Of a stretch of DNA of 61,723 nt, positions 33,039-41,417 are shown one piece after another. Origin of the DNA: Nitrospirae bacterium CG2_30_53_67. Lineage in GTDB: Bacteria; CG2-30-53-67. Numbering within the stretch: position 1 is the stretch's first letter; each line of letters begins with the position of its first letter. Where the stretch lies: the NCBI GenBank assembly GCA_001873285.1, contig MNYV01000076.1, positions 1-61,723 of the forward strand. The letters are read 5' to 3'. Under the pieces are notes generated by a model. That model saw only the letters and a program-made list of their open reading frames with translations, had not been told where the DNA came from and did not search any database. The translations under genes and the position numbers were made by a program.

Positions 33039-34343
33039 ATGAATTCCATGGAACAATTCCAGCATTCCGTCAACCGCCACCACCGGTGGAACCTATCCAT
33101 CGGCTGGCTGGACGGCATCTTCTTCGCCCTGGGCGGGAGCATGATCTCCCATATCACCGTGCTCCCCGTCTTTTTGAGGATGTTCACGGAGAGCAAACTG
33201 ACCATCTCCGTGGTGCACTCGCTGACCATGATCGGCATCTTTGTCCCCCAGATTTTCTCCGCTCATTACATCGAATCCATGCCCATGAAGAAAGGGATGG
33301 TGATCCTTCTGGGGGGCATCATGCGCCTCCCCTGGCTGATCCTCGCCCTGATTCTTCCGATGATCGTGCAGCTTCCGTCCCCTTATCCTCTGGTCATCTT
33401 TTTTTCCCTATACCTGATATTCACCACAGGATGGGGGCTGATCATCCCCCCTTGGCTGGACATGATGGGAAGGATCATTCTTCCCAATAAACGCGGGATC
33501 TTCCTTGGAATCCGTTTCACCCTGGGGAGGGTCTTGTCTATTCCAGGCGCCATCCTCACCTTCTTTATCATTAAGGGATTCCCATTCCCATACAACTTCG
33601 CCCTCTGTTTCGCAACGGCCTTTATCATTCTGAATCTCTCCCTGTTTTTCTTTTCCCTGACACGAGAGATCCCCTACCCGGTCGTCAAGAAGAAGATCGC
33701 ATTGTTCCCTTTTCTGAAGTCTCTGCCAGGCATCCTGCGGAGAGACACCAACTTCCTCTATTACAACATATCCTACACCTTGATCGCTTTTACGAATCTC
33801 TCCCTCTCGCTTTATTCAGTTTATGCCGTTGAACATTTTCATCTTCCCAGCAGCTATGCCGGCATTTTCACGGCACTGTTCTTGGGATCACAAGCACTGA
33901 CCGGACTGCTCTGGGGCGCCATCGGCGACCGATACGGGCACAAACTCAGCATGGTCATATCAGCACTAATGAGCATCCTGGCCGCCCTCACGGCCCTGAC
34001 CGCCCGCTCCCAAACCCTTTTTTATGCCGTCTTCCTCTTCGCCGGCGGCTATATCAGCGCCACCCTCATCTCCAACATGAACATCGTCCTGGAGTTCTGC
34101 CCCCCCGAAGAAAGGCCCCTTTATATCGGACTTTCCAACAGCTTTGCCGCTCCGGTCTTCGCGCTCTCCCCGATCATCGGGGGGATGATCGTGGATCACT
34201 TTTCCTATCAGACGGTCTTCATGGCCGCCGCATTGCTCACCGGGATCGGCCTCCTCGTTCTTGTTTTTCTGGTCAGGGATCCCCGTTTTTCGGCGCCCCA
34301 AGGGCCGGAGGGAGCGAACTCGTTCAGCGCACAAAAGCAATAA
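33039..34343 (+). CDS. Major facilitator superfamily transporter
   Basis: A 434-residue membrane protein with about 12 hydrophobic segments and the MFS loop motif LLWGAIGDRYGHKLSM between TM8 and TM9. The N-terminal loop motif is degenerate (IESMPMKKGMV). The substrate is unknown. No good ribosome binding site precedes the ATG at 33039, and a repeat element lies 48 bases upstream, so the natural promoter may have been displaced. Downstream is a fragment of an HD-GYP gene. Confidence 0.85.
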   Translation: MNSMEQFQHSVNRHHRWNLSIGWLDGIFFALGGSMISHITVLPVFLRMFTESKLTISVVHSLTMIGIFVPQIFSAHYIESMPMKKGMVILLGGIMRLPWLILALILPMIVQLPSPYPLVIFFSLYLIFTTGWGLIIPPWLDMMGRIILPNKRGIFLGIRFTLGRVLSIPGAILTFFIIKGFPFPYNFALCFATAFIILNLSLFFFSLTREIPYPVVKKKIALFPFLKSLPGILRRDTNFLYYNISYTLIAFTNLSLSLYSVYAVEHFHLPSSYAGIFTALFLGSQALTGLLWGAIGDRYGHKLSMVISALMSILAALTALTARSQTLFYAVFLFAGGYISATLISNMNIVLEFCPPEERPLYIGLSNSFAAPVFALSPIIGGMIVDHFSYQTVFMAAALLTGIGLLVLVFLVRDPRFSAPQGPEGANSFSAQKQ

Positions 34344-34355
34344 CTTCAAGGAAAG

Positions 34356-34440
34356 GATCTGGACCTTCTGACATGCATCATCACGGCTGCCGACAGCTAT
34401 GATGCCATGACCTCCGTAAGGATTTACAGGCAAGGTCTTA
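34356..34440 (+). pseudogene. Fragment of an HD-GYP domain gene
   Basis: Reading plus-strand from 34356 gives CIITAADSYDAMTSVRIYRQ, which matches the conserved HD-GYP stretch ARIIAVADTFDAMTSDRPYR. Nothing else of the domain remains on either side. It begins just after the MFS stop and ends at the 3' end of a truncated histidine kinase on the other strand, so it marks a rearrangement scar. Confidence 0.65.
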
Positions 34441-35706
34441 TTCGATCCGGGTACGCTCCTGGTAATCGTCAATCAGCTTCCCGAGTCTGATCGTCTCGCT
34501 GTAAATGATGCGCAGAAATTCATCCCGGGTCGACTCGGATTCATCCTTATACTTCATGAGCAGTTCGGCATAGGAACGGATGGAGGTGAGAGGCGTTCTG
34601 AGATTGTGGGCTGCCCTGTTCAGGTCATCCGCCTTCTTCTTGTTCAGATCAACCAAGCGCCGGTTGGCTTGATCGAGTTCCTGGGTTCTCTCCTTGACTC
34701 TCTCCTCAAGCGACTGATTGAAGCTGTTCAATTCCTGGTTTCTCATCTCCAGCGCCCGGTAGGCGTTTTCGAGTTCCAGGAGTTTGTACTCGAGTTTGCT
34801 GACCAGCCTCTCGTTGTATTCCCGGTAATATTTGACTTCATCACCCAGGAGGGCATCATGATCGACGCCAGGCATCTCCCCTCCGCGCTCTTTTCTCTCC
34901 CTGAACACTTCCTTGATGATCTCCAGGAGACGTTTTGCGGGGATGGGACGGATGATATACCGTTCTGCTCCCAGATCCAGTCCGAACCGGATATCTTTGT
35001 TGTCCGCGTAGGTGGAGGTATAAAAGACAAAGGGAATATTCATCAGGGCGCCTGAAGTCTTGACCATGCGGCAGAATTGATAGCCGTCCATGCCCGGCAT
35101 GAGAATGTCGGAAAGGATGATATCCACTGGATTGTCGGTTTCGAGAATCGTCATGGCATCTTTCCCGTCCACGGCCATCATCACATTCATGCCGGCGTGG
35201 GTCAGAACCTTGGCGCCCAGCCGGAGGTGCATGGGGTTGTCATCCACCAGCAGGACCTTCCTGCCTGCAAGCTCTTCATCCTTCATCAGAGTTTGATCTT
35301 CGTCGTAAGAAGTAAAACTGATTTCAGGATTGAGTATTCGTTCCACCTCCTCGATCAGCATGAGCCGTTGTATCGGTTTGGATAGGTATCCATGATATCC
35401 GGATTTGATAATCCGTTCCCTGTCTCTCTCCATCCCGCTTGCCGTTATCGCTATGGCAGGGACTTCGGTGAGTTCCGGAACCTCGTGGATCCGGTTCAAG
35501 GCATCGAAGCCGTCCATAACCGGCATGAGAAGATCCATGAGGATCAAGTCAGGCCTTTCAGAGGATGCCTTTTGAACGGCTTCCAATCCGTTTACCGCCT
35601 CGCTGACCACAAACCCCTCGGACTCCAGGATCTTCCGCACAAGGATCCTGCTCTTTTCGTCGTCATCCGCATAGAGGATCTTGTTCCGGACATTTCCCTG
35701 TTCCAA
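34438..35706 (-). CDS. Double-receiver histidine kinase-like protein lacking the ATPase domain
   Basis: 422 residues: receiver 1 (about 10-125, Asp in DLILMDLLMPVMDG), receiver 2 (about 150-270, DIILSDILMPGMDG), a coiled coil (290-355) and a DHp-like helix pair with AAHNLRTPLTSIRSYAELL. The protein stops right after the DHp helices; no HATPase boxes (N, G1, G2) follow. It cannot phosphorylate itself unaided and may be a truncated hybrid kinase or a phosphotransfer scaffold. The start is TTG with GGAG upstream, 11 bases after yraN. Confidence 0.85.
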   Translation of the reverse strand: MEQGNVRNKILYADDDEKSRILVRKILESEGFVVSEAVNGLEAVQKASSERPDLILMDLLMPVMDGFDALNRIHEVPELTEVPAIAITASGMERDRERIIKSGYHGYLSKPIQRLMLIEEVERILNPEISFTSYDEDQTLMKDEELAGRKVLLVDDNPMHLRLGAKVLTHAGMNVMMAVDGKDAMTILETDNPVDIILSDILMPGMDGYQFCRMVKTSGALMNIPFVFYTSTYADNKDIRFGLDLGAERYIIRPIPAKRLLEIIKEVFRERKERGGEMPGVDHDALLGDEVKYYREYNERLVSKLEYKLLELENAYRALEMRNQELNSFNQSLEERVKERTQELDQANRRLVDLNKKKADDLNRAAHNLRTPLTSIRSYAELLMKYKDESESTRDEFLRIIYSETIRLGKLIDDYQERTRIE

Positions 35707-35717
35707 TATCTCCGCTC

Positions 35718-36104
35718 CTATTCAGAAGACTCGACAAAGGCATCCCGGATCAGCTCTATTTCCCGGGTGCGGCCGGCGGCCCCGATCAGAACCGCCACCA
35801 CATCAAAACGGCAGGTCATCCCCTGATCACCCCGGTCATTGAGAAAGGCATGAGCCATTCTGATCAGACGATGCTGCTTGCGCCGGTCCACGGCTTCCTG
35901 AGGAAGCCCGTAACCGTCGTTCGACCGGGTCTTGACCTCGATGAAGACCAGCGTATTCTCTTCTCTGGCGATAATATCGATCTCCCCTAAGGGGGTCCGG
36001 TAATTCGTAGTGAGAATCACATAGCCGTGTTTGCGAAGGTATCGTATCGCTTTTCTTTCACCGATTTTGCCGAGGATCAGATTGTGCATAGGAATTTTCA
36101 TCAT
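35718..36104 (-). CDS. yraN: YraN/UPF0102 family nuclease-fold protein
   Basis: 128 residues with the restriction-endonuclease-like core GEIDIIAREENTLVFIEVKTRS, in which Asp, Glu and Lys are positioned as in PD-(D/E)xK nucleases. Cellular role unknown, often beside rnhB. It overlaps rnhB by 4 bases, the usual order in this block. Confidence 0.93.
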   Translation of the reverse strand: MMKIPMHNLILGKIGERKAIRYLRKHGYVILTTNYRTPLGEIDIIAREENTLVFIEVKTRSNDGYGLPQEAVDRRKQHRLIRMAHAFLNDRGDQGMTCRFDVVAVLIGAAGRTREIELIRDAFVESSE

Positions 36105-36769
36105 CTTCTAAAATCCGCGCAATACTCTCTGACCCTCCGGAACGTCTTCCTGTGGATCGGACTCGGACCGAATATCCGAATCTTCATGAGGTGCTCGGGA
36201 GTTCCGTATCCCTTGTGCCTCCTGAAATTGTATACCGGATAAGTCTCGTGATATTCATCCATGATCCGGTCGCGTGTGACCTTGGCGATCACTGAAGCAG
36301 CAGAAATGGATTGGGATCTTACGTCTCCTTTAACAATCCCGAGTTGAGGAATCGTGGATCTGATCTTAACCGCGTCAATCAGGAGGTAATCGGGTCCGGG
36401 GTTGAGATGAAAAACGGCGTCTTCCATGGCTCTTCGCGTGGCCTCCAGGATGTTGATGCGGTCAATGACGGTGGAATCAGAGATGCCTACGGCCAGACAA
36501 ACCGCTTGTCTTTGGATTTCTTTGAAAAGAACTTCGCGTTCGGAAGGGGTTAATTGTTTGGAGTCGGTAAGATTCCGGATCCGGCATCCCTCGGGCAGCA
36601 CCACAGCAGCGGCCACCACGGGCCCGGCCAGGGGGCCCCGGCCCGCTTCATCAATCCCGGCTACCAGACGGTATCCGGATCGGCGGGCCTCATTCTCGAA
36701 AAACAGGACGTCGGCTTCATGCTCCCGGATGAAGAGTCCGCCCCTGCCGGCAATCGGTTTCCCTTGCAT
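36101..36769 (-). CDS. rnhB: Ribonuclease HII
   Basis: Removes ribonucleotides from DNA and RNA from hybrids. The catalytic motif AGIDEAGRGPLAGPVVAAAV (DEAGRGP) is present, with the second Asp in LLIDAVK and SISAASVIAKVTRD. 222 residues with about 30 extra N-terminal residues. Preceded by rplS with a 133-base gap that holds nothing recognisable. Confidence 0.95.
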   Translation of the reverse strand: MQGKPIAGRGGLFIREHEADVLFFENEARRSGYRLVAGIDEAGRGPLAGPVVAAAVVLPEGCRIRNLTDSKQLTPSEREVLFKEIQRQAVCLAVGISDSTVIDRINILEATRRAMEDAVFHLNPGPDYLLIDAVKIRSTIPQLGIVKGDVRSQSISAASVIAKVTRDRIMDEYHETYPVYNFRRHKGYGTPEHLMKIRIFGPSPIHRKTFRRVREYCADFRR

Positions 36770-36902
36770 GAGATGCCGTCTCCTTGGGTTGAAGCTCCCT
36801 GCAACAAGGCGCAGGAAATCTTTCAGATCTCAGGATCACACAGCATGAAAACGGGATCGCAAGGCCGGACCTCTATCTGGAAAAAACAAGGGAAGGCATG
36901 CC

Positions 36903-37289
36903 TCACTCTGAGGATTTCTCTTTGGGTTTTCCCTTTTCCTGTTTTTCCCTGGAGATTTCATGAAGCCTGGCAGCCTTGCCGGAAAGATCCCGGAGATAAT
37001 GGAGTTTCGCCCTTCTCACTTTTCCCCTCTGCACCATCTCGATCCGATCAATGATGGGAGAATTGAGGGGGAAGACCCTCTCCACCCCGACCCCGTTGGA
37101 AATTTTCCGCACGGTCATGCACCTTCGTGCGCGGTTTCCTTTGAGCCCGACAACAACCCCTTCGAAGACCTGGATCCTTTCCTTTTTCCCTTCAATCACA
37201 CGGACGTGTACCCTGACCGTGCTTCCTGGTTGAATGACAGGGAGATCCTCCTTCACGTCCCGTTTTTCCAGCATTTCCAAGATATTCAC
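36903..37289 (-). CDS. rplS: 50S ribosomal protein L19
   Basis: Located at the 30S/50S interface. PVIQPGSTVRVHVRVIEGKKER and VQVFEGVVVGLKG-like core, VERVFPLNSPIIDRIEMVQRGKVRRAKLHYLR match L19. 128 residues including a lysine-rich tail. It overlaps the upstream SPOUT gene by 4 bases. Confidence 0.97.
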   Translation of the reverse strand: MNILEMLEKRDVKEDLPVIQPGSTVRVHVRVIEGKKERIQVFEGVVVGLKGNRARRCMTVRKISNGVGVERVFPLNSPIIDRIEMVQRGKVRRAKLHYLRDLSGKAARLHEISREKQEKGKPKEKSSE

Positions 37290-37900
37290 TCTAAGCTCTC
37301 CTTTTCAAACGTGTTCTTTCCTGTGCTTTTTATGGGATCTGACCGATCCCCGGCCAACCGATCGATCACGATGGAGACCGCGCTCCTCACTGAAAGATGG
37401 TTATACCCGTTTTGACCTCGAATAGGCTCCAAAACCTCATCCGCCTCGTCCAGGATATCATCCGTCAGCCCCCAGCCTGTGCCGAAGAGAAGCAGATAGG
37501 GCTCTTCTCCATCACGGATCTTGGTCCTGAGATCCGCAAACCCGATCGTCGGCTGAAAACGTCCGGCAGCCGTGATCACCACTCTCGGTGATCTTCCGCC
37601 GTTTTCTTCGCGCACCCGGTCAACCGCCTCCTTTAGGGTCCCGCAAAGCGCCATCAGACCGAAGGCCTCTTTGCGTGTGGCATTGTAGCCTGCGCCGAAA
37701 CCCTCCTTCCAATGATGAACGATTCTCCGAACCAACGCCGCCTGGGAAGGGACCGGCTGGACCACAAAGAACCGGCTGACATGATAGGTCCTCGCCACCC
37801 TGGCGATATCATGCAGGTCAAGATTGGTGATGCAGGTCGTCACCACGTGACCTTGTTTATCATAAACCGGATAATGGAGCAGCGCAATATATAAGTTCAT
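37286..37900 (-). CDS. SPOUT-type RNA methyltransferase found beside trmD
   Basis: 204 residues resembling the SAM-dependent RNA methyltransferase family (Pfam RNA_Me_trans, from memory) encoded between trmD and rplS in many deltaproteobacteria. It has an N-terminal LYIALLHYPVYDKQG and a knot-like LLLFGTGWGLTDDIL followed by GYNHLSVRSAVSIVIDRLAG. The substrate RNA is not established. Translationally coupled to rplS. Confidence 0.85.
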   Translation of the reverse strand: MNLYIALLHYPVYDKQGHVVTTCITNLDLHDIARVARTYHVSRFFVVQPVPSQAALVRRIVHHWKEGFGAGYNATRKEAFGLMALCGTLKEAVDRVREENGGRSPRVVITAAGRFQPTIGFADLRTKIRDGEEPYLLLFGTGWGLTDDILDEADEVLEPIRGQNGYNHLSVRSAVSIVIDRLAGDRSDPIKSTGKNTFEKESLE

Positions 37901-37939
37901 GGCCGGAATCTTCCACCCACTGCCCGCTTCTTTATGTCC

Positions 37940-38704
37940 CTATACAGGCTCGGCTCCCCCGTCATCCCCTCTTCGGATTCTCTCCAGCATCTCCAGATCC
38001 TCCCCGGTCAGCCCGGCTCGCTCCAGGAGATCCGGCCGGTTTCGGAATGTCTTCTCCAGGGCCTTGAACCTTTGGAACCGGCGGATCCTTTCATGGTGCC
38101 CCGAGAGGATCACCTCCGGAACCTGCATCCCCCGGTAGGATTCAGGCCTGGTGTACTGGGGATGTTTCAGGATGCCTTGAGAGAAGGAATCCGTGTTCAC
38201 CGATCTTTCATCTCCCACCACCCCGGGAAGGCAGCGGGAAACCGCGTCCAGGACCACCAATGCCGCCAGTTCCCCCCCGGAAATCACATAATCTCCGATG
38301 GAGATCTCATCGTCCACCAGGTGTTCCGTCACCCGAGCGTCCACCCCTTCATACCGGCCGCAGATCAGCGTCACCGCTCTCGATCCTTGGGATAACGATC
38401 TGGCCGCCTCCTGGTCAAAGGGTCTTCCCTGAGGCGACATCAGGATCAGCCGGGTCTCCGGGCTCAAGTCCCGTATCCGGTCAACCGCCAGGAAAAGCGG
38501 CTCAGGCTTCATGACCATCCCGGCGCCTCCGCCGTAAGGGTAATCATCTACGGTACGGCGCTTGTCCTCCGTATAGTCCCGGAGCTGATGGATCCGGACG
38601 GTGATCTTTCCATCCTCCAGCGCCCTCCCCAGGATTCCTGAATGGATATAAACCGAAATGATCTCCGGAAAGAGCGTGAGCACGTCCCAGACAAAATTAC
38701 TCAA
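37940..38704 (-). CDS. trmD: tRNA (guanine(37)-N(1))-methyltransferase
   Basis: Makes m1G37, preventing +1 frameshifting. FDVLTLFPE-type N-terminus (VWDVLTLFPEII), YGGGAGMVMKPEPL, CGRYEGVDARV and ISIGDYVISGGELAA are diagnostic of the trefoil-knot enzyme. 254 residues. It overlaps rimM by 8 bases. Confidence 0.97.
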   Translation of the reverse strand: MSNFVWDVLTLFPEIISVYIHSGILGRALEDGKITVRIHQLRDYTEDKRRTVDDYPYGGGAGMVMKPEPLFLAVDRIRDLSPETRLILMSPQGRPFDQEAARSLSQGSRAVTLICGRYEGVDARVTEHLVDDEISIGDYVISGGELAALVVLDAVSRCLPGVVGDERSVNTDSFSQGILKHPQYTRPESYRGMQVPEVILSGHHERIRRFQRFKALEKTFRNRPDLLERAGLTGEDLEMLERIRRGDDGGAEPV

Positions 38705-39206
38705 GGAGTCCCTCCACCTCGTGGACGATCAGCCTTTGGTTTTCAAGGTCTATCTTCCGGATCACCTCCCGAATGGCGGGAATCAGGACTTCCCTTGCCT
38801 CTCCCCTGACCACATAGACATCGTTGCTTCCGGTCTCCAGGATATCCTCCACCCGGCCAAGATATTCCTCCCGGTCGGTATAGACGGAAAGACCGATGAC
38901 GTCCGAATAATAATACCTCCCCTCCGGCAGGCGCACGGCCTCTGCCCGATGGATGAGGATCCGGGACCGCATGAAAGGCGCCACATGTTCCGGCGTGTCC
39001 TTCCCTTCAAAATGAAGGATCACCCGGTCCTGCTGGAATCGGACCCGGTCAATCCGGACGGGGTGTCTCTCCCCTGCTGAATCCTCGATGACCACATCAT
39101 GCAGGTCTAAAAACCGCTTCGGGGAATCGGTCAGGGGAAAGACCTTGACCTCTCCCTGGATACCGTGCTTGCGAAAAATGATCCCGACTTCGATCCACTC
39201 GACCAT
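38697..39206 (-). CDS. rimM: 16S rRNA processing protein RimM
   Basis: 30S assembly factor binding S19. N-terminal GIIFRKHGIQGEVKVFPLTD and the PRC-barrel C-terminal half with YYYSDVIGLSVYT, VYVVRGEAREVLIPAI are typical. 169 residues. Positioned between khpA and trmD. Confidence 0.96.
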   Translation of the reverse strand: MVEWIEVGIIFRKHGIQGEVKVFPLTDSPKRFLDLHDVVIEDSAGERHPVRIDRVRFQQDRVILHFEGKDTPEHVAPFMRSRILIHRAEAVRLPEGRYYYSDVIGLSVYTDREEYLGRVEDILETGSNDVYVVRGEAREVLIPAIREVIRKIDLENQRLIVHEVEGLLE

Positions 39207-39232
39207 GATATCATGACAACAGCATGGCGCCT

Positions 39233-39463
39233 CTACTCGATGATTTCGAGGACGCAGCGCTTGCCCAACTTGGTTCCGGCGGCATTCAGGATGGTCCTGA
39301 GCGACCTCGCCGTCCTCCCCTGTTTGCCGATCACCTTTCCCAAATCCTCCTGGGCAACCTTCAGTTCAATGACCGTTGTCTTCTCTCCTTGAAGTTCTTG
39401 TACTGCCACGGATTCAGGATGATCCACCAGCGCCTTCACCACATATAGGATGAGATCTCTCAT
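39233..39463 (-). CDS. khpA: KH-domain RNA-binding protein
   Basis: 76-residue single KH domain with the GxxG loop in [16 protein letters not shown]. KhpA proteins bind RNA with KhpB/Jag and influence sRNA function and cell division in some bacteria; no khpB is seen here. Standard position between rpsP and rimM. Confidence 0.95.
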   Translation of the reverse strand: MRDLILYVVKALVDHPESVAVQELQGEKTTVIELKVAQEDLGKVIGKQGRTARSLRTILNAAGTKLGKRCVLEIIE

Positions 39464-39513
39464 ATTCCGTTACCCCCACACTTGAGCCGTACTGAAACCG
39501 GGCGTTTAAGCCT

Positions 39514-39777
39514 TCATGCAGTCTTTAAGTATTTCCGCCAGACCCCTGATTTCTTCAGGAATTTTTTCACCGTTTCCGTAGGTTGTGCGCCGGACTCCAG
39601 CCACTTAAGAACGGCTTCTTCCTTGAGTTTGATCACGGAAGGATTTTTGCCGGGATCATAGGTCCCGACCTGTTCAATGAACTGACCATCTCTTGCCTTG
39701 CGTGAGTCCATCACCACAATCCTGTAATAGGGGAATTTTTTTGCGCCGAAACGACTCAGTCGTATGGAAACAGCCAT
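39514..39777 (-). CDS. rpsP: 30S ribosomal protein S16
   Basis: Structural 30S protein of 87 residues. [22 protein letters not shown] is the S16 signature, with [10 protein letters not shown] following. It lies between ffh and khpA. Confidence 0.97.
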   Translation of the reverse strand: MAVSIRLSRFGAKKFPYYRIVVMDSRKARDGQFIEQVGTYDPGKNPSVIKLKEEAVLKWLESGAQPTETVKKFLKKSGVWRKYLKTA

Positions 39778-39804
39778 GTCTTCACCTCCCTTTCATGAAA
39801 CCCA

Positions 39805-41211
39805 TCAACGTTTGATCTTCCGCTTCTTTTTTAACTTGTTCCTAAACCGTCCGCCGCCCATCATGTCCAACGGATTCCCCTGGCCCATTCCCGGATACCC
39901 TGACGGCATGGCCGGAGTCCCACCATTCCCGAAGAGACGGAACATCTTCTGCATCTTTGCAAACTGCTGCAGGAGGCGGTTGATTTCCTGCACCGTGGTC
40001 CCGCTCCCACGGGCGATCCGTTTGCGGCGGCTTCCGTTGATCATCTGATAGGATCCCCGTTCATCGGGTGTCATGGAACCGATGATCGCCTCGATACGAG
40101 TCAGTTCCTTCTCATCGGGTTTCGCCGAATTCAGTTCCTTGATTCTCCCGAATCCCGGAATCAGCTTGATGAGCTGTTCCAGAGATCCCATCTTCCTGAT
40201 TTTTTTTAACTGATCCAGAAAATCGTTCAGGGTAAACTGTTGTTTCCGGATCTTTTGCTCCAGCTTACCGGCCTGTTCCTCGTCGTAGGATTCCTGGGCC
40301 TTCTCGACAAGGGTCAATAGGTCCCCCATTCCGAGAATCCTGGAAACCATCCGTTCCGGGTGGAAAACCTCAATTTGTTCCAGCTTCTCTCCGGTCCCCA
40401 CAAACTTGATCGGTTTCCGGGTCACATAGTTGATGGAAAGGGCCGCACCGCCTCTCGCATCCCCGTCCAGCTTGGTCAGGATCACCCCGGTGATATCGAG
40501 ACGCTCATTAAAGCGCTGTGAAGTATGGACGGCATCCTGGCCGGTCATGGCATCAGCCACGAAAAGGATTTCATCAGGGGCCGTCTCTTGCTTGATCCGG
40601 TCCAACTCTTCCATCAAGGCTTCATCGATATGGAGCCGTCCGGCCGTATCTAAAAAGAGGATATCGAACCCCTGGGATTCGGCCCTTTTTTTGGCCTCTT
40701 TGCAGATGGCCACCGGGTCCTGACTCTCGGAACTGTGGACCGGGATCCCCAACTGTTCTCCGAGAACCTGGAGTTGCAGAATGGCTGCAGGCCGCTGGAC
40801 ATCCGCTGCGGCCATCAGCGGACGATGCCCCTTGTTCTTGTACATCCTGGCCAGTTTGCCTATGGTCGTGGTCTTTCCGGACCCTTGAAGGCCCGCGACC
40901 ATCACCACTGTGGGAGGCCTTGAAGAAAGCTTCATCCCGCTTTCTTTGGATCCCATCATAGCCGTCAGTTCCTGCTGGACGATCTGGATAAACTGCTGGC
41001 CGGGATTCAGACGCTGGTGAACCTCGATATTCAAAGAGCGTTCCTGAATACGCTCAAGAAGGTCCCGGACCACCTTGTAGTTGACGTCCGCTTCCAGCAG
41101 GGCCATCTTCACGTCATTGAGCGCCTGCTGGATATTCTCCGCAGAGAGTCTCCCTTTCCCCGTGATGTTCCTGAAGATCGAGTTCAGTTTATCAGTCAGC
41201 GTATCAAACAC
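39805..41211 (-). CDS. ffh: Signal recognition particle protein Ffh
   Basis: GTPase delivering ribosomes with signal peptides to FtsY. The N domain begins VFDTLTDKLNSIFRNITGKG; the G domain has AGLQGSGKTTTIGKLA, DTAGRLHID and TKLDGDARGG; the methionine-rich M domain ends in GMGQGNPLDMMGGG. The frame extends upstream to 41433, but the extra 74 residues are not SRP-like. GTG at 41211 with AGGAG eight bases upstream gives 468 residues, the normal length. Confidence 0.96.
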   Translation of the reverse strand: MFDTLTDKLNSIFRNITGKGRLSAENIQQALNDVKMALLEADVNYKVVRDLLERIQERSLNIEVHQRLNPGQQFIQIVQQELTAMMGSKESGMKLSSRPPTVVMVAGLQGSGKTTTIGKLARMYKNKGHRPLMAAADVQRPAAILQLQVLGEQLGIPVHSSESQDPVAICKEAKKRAESQGFDILFLDTAGRLHIDEALMEELDRIKQETAPDEILFVADAMTGQDAVHTSQRFNERLDITGVILTKLDGDARGGAALSINYVTRKPIKFVGTGEKLEQIEVFHPERMVSRILGMGDLLTLVEKAQESYDEEQAGKLEQKIRKQQFTLNDFLDQLKKIRKMGSLEQLIKLIPGFGRIKELNSAKPDEKELTRIEAIIGSMTPDERGSYQMINGSRRKRIARGSGTTVQEINRLLQQFAKMQKMFRLFGNGGTPAMPSGYPGMGQGNPLDMMGGGRFRNKLKKKRKIKR

Positions 41212-41302
41212 GGAACATACTCCTACACCAACCCGTAAATCCTGTTTTTTTCGGTTAATTTCAATAAACCATACAGGATTCCGATAGGAATTAAAGATAC
41301 TA

Positions 41303-41331
41303 ATATTATTTTTTTTTCTTTTGTCTGTCAA
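41303..41331 (-). promoter_or_regulatory. Sigma-70 promoter of the ffh-rpsP-trmD-rplS run
   Basis: TTGACA (41326-41331), a 17-base spacer and TAATAT (41303-41308) on the minus strand, giving a leader of about 85 bases before ffh. The downstream genes are closely spaced or overlapping through trmD and from the SPOUT gene to rplS. Confidence 0.75.
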
Positions 41332-41417
41332 GATAATAATGGGATAATAATGGGGATAATAGCAATGTCCCAAATCCACCATCAAGCAGTATAAAGTTCC
41401 AATCTTTAATAAGCATT

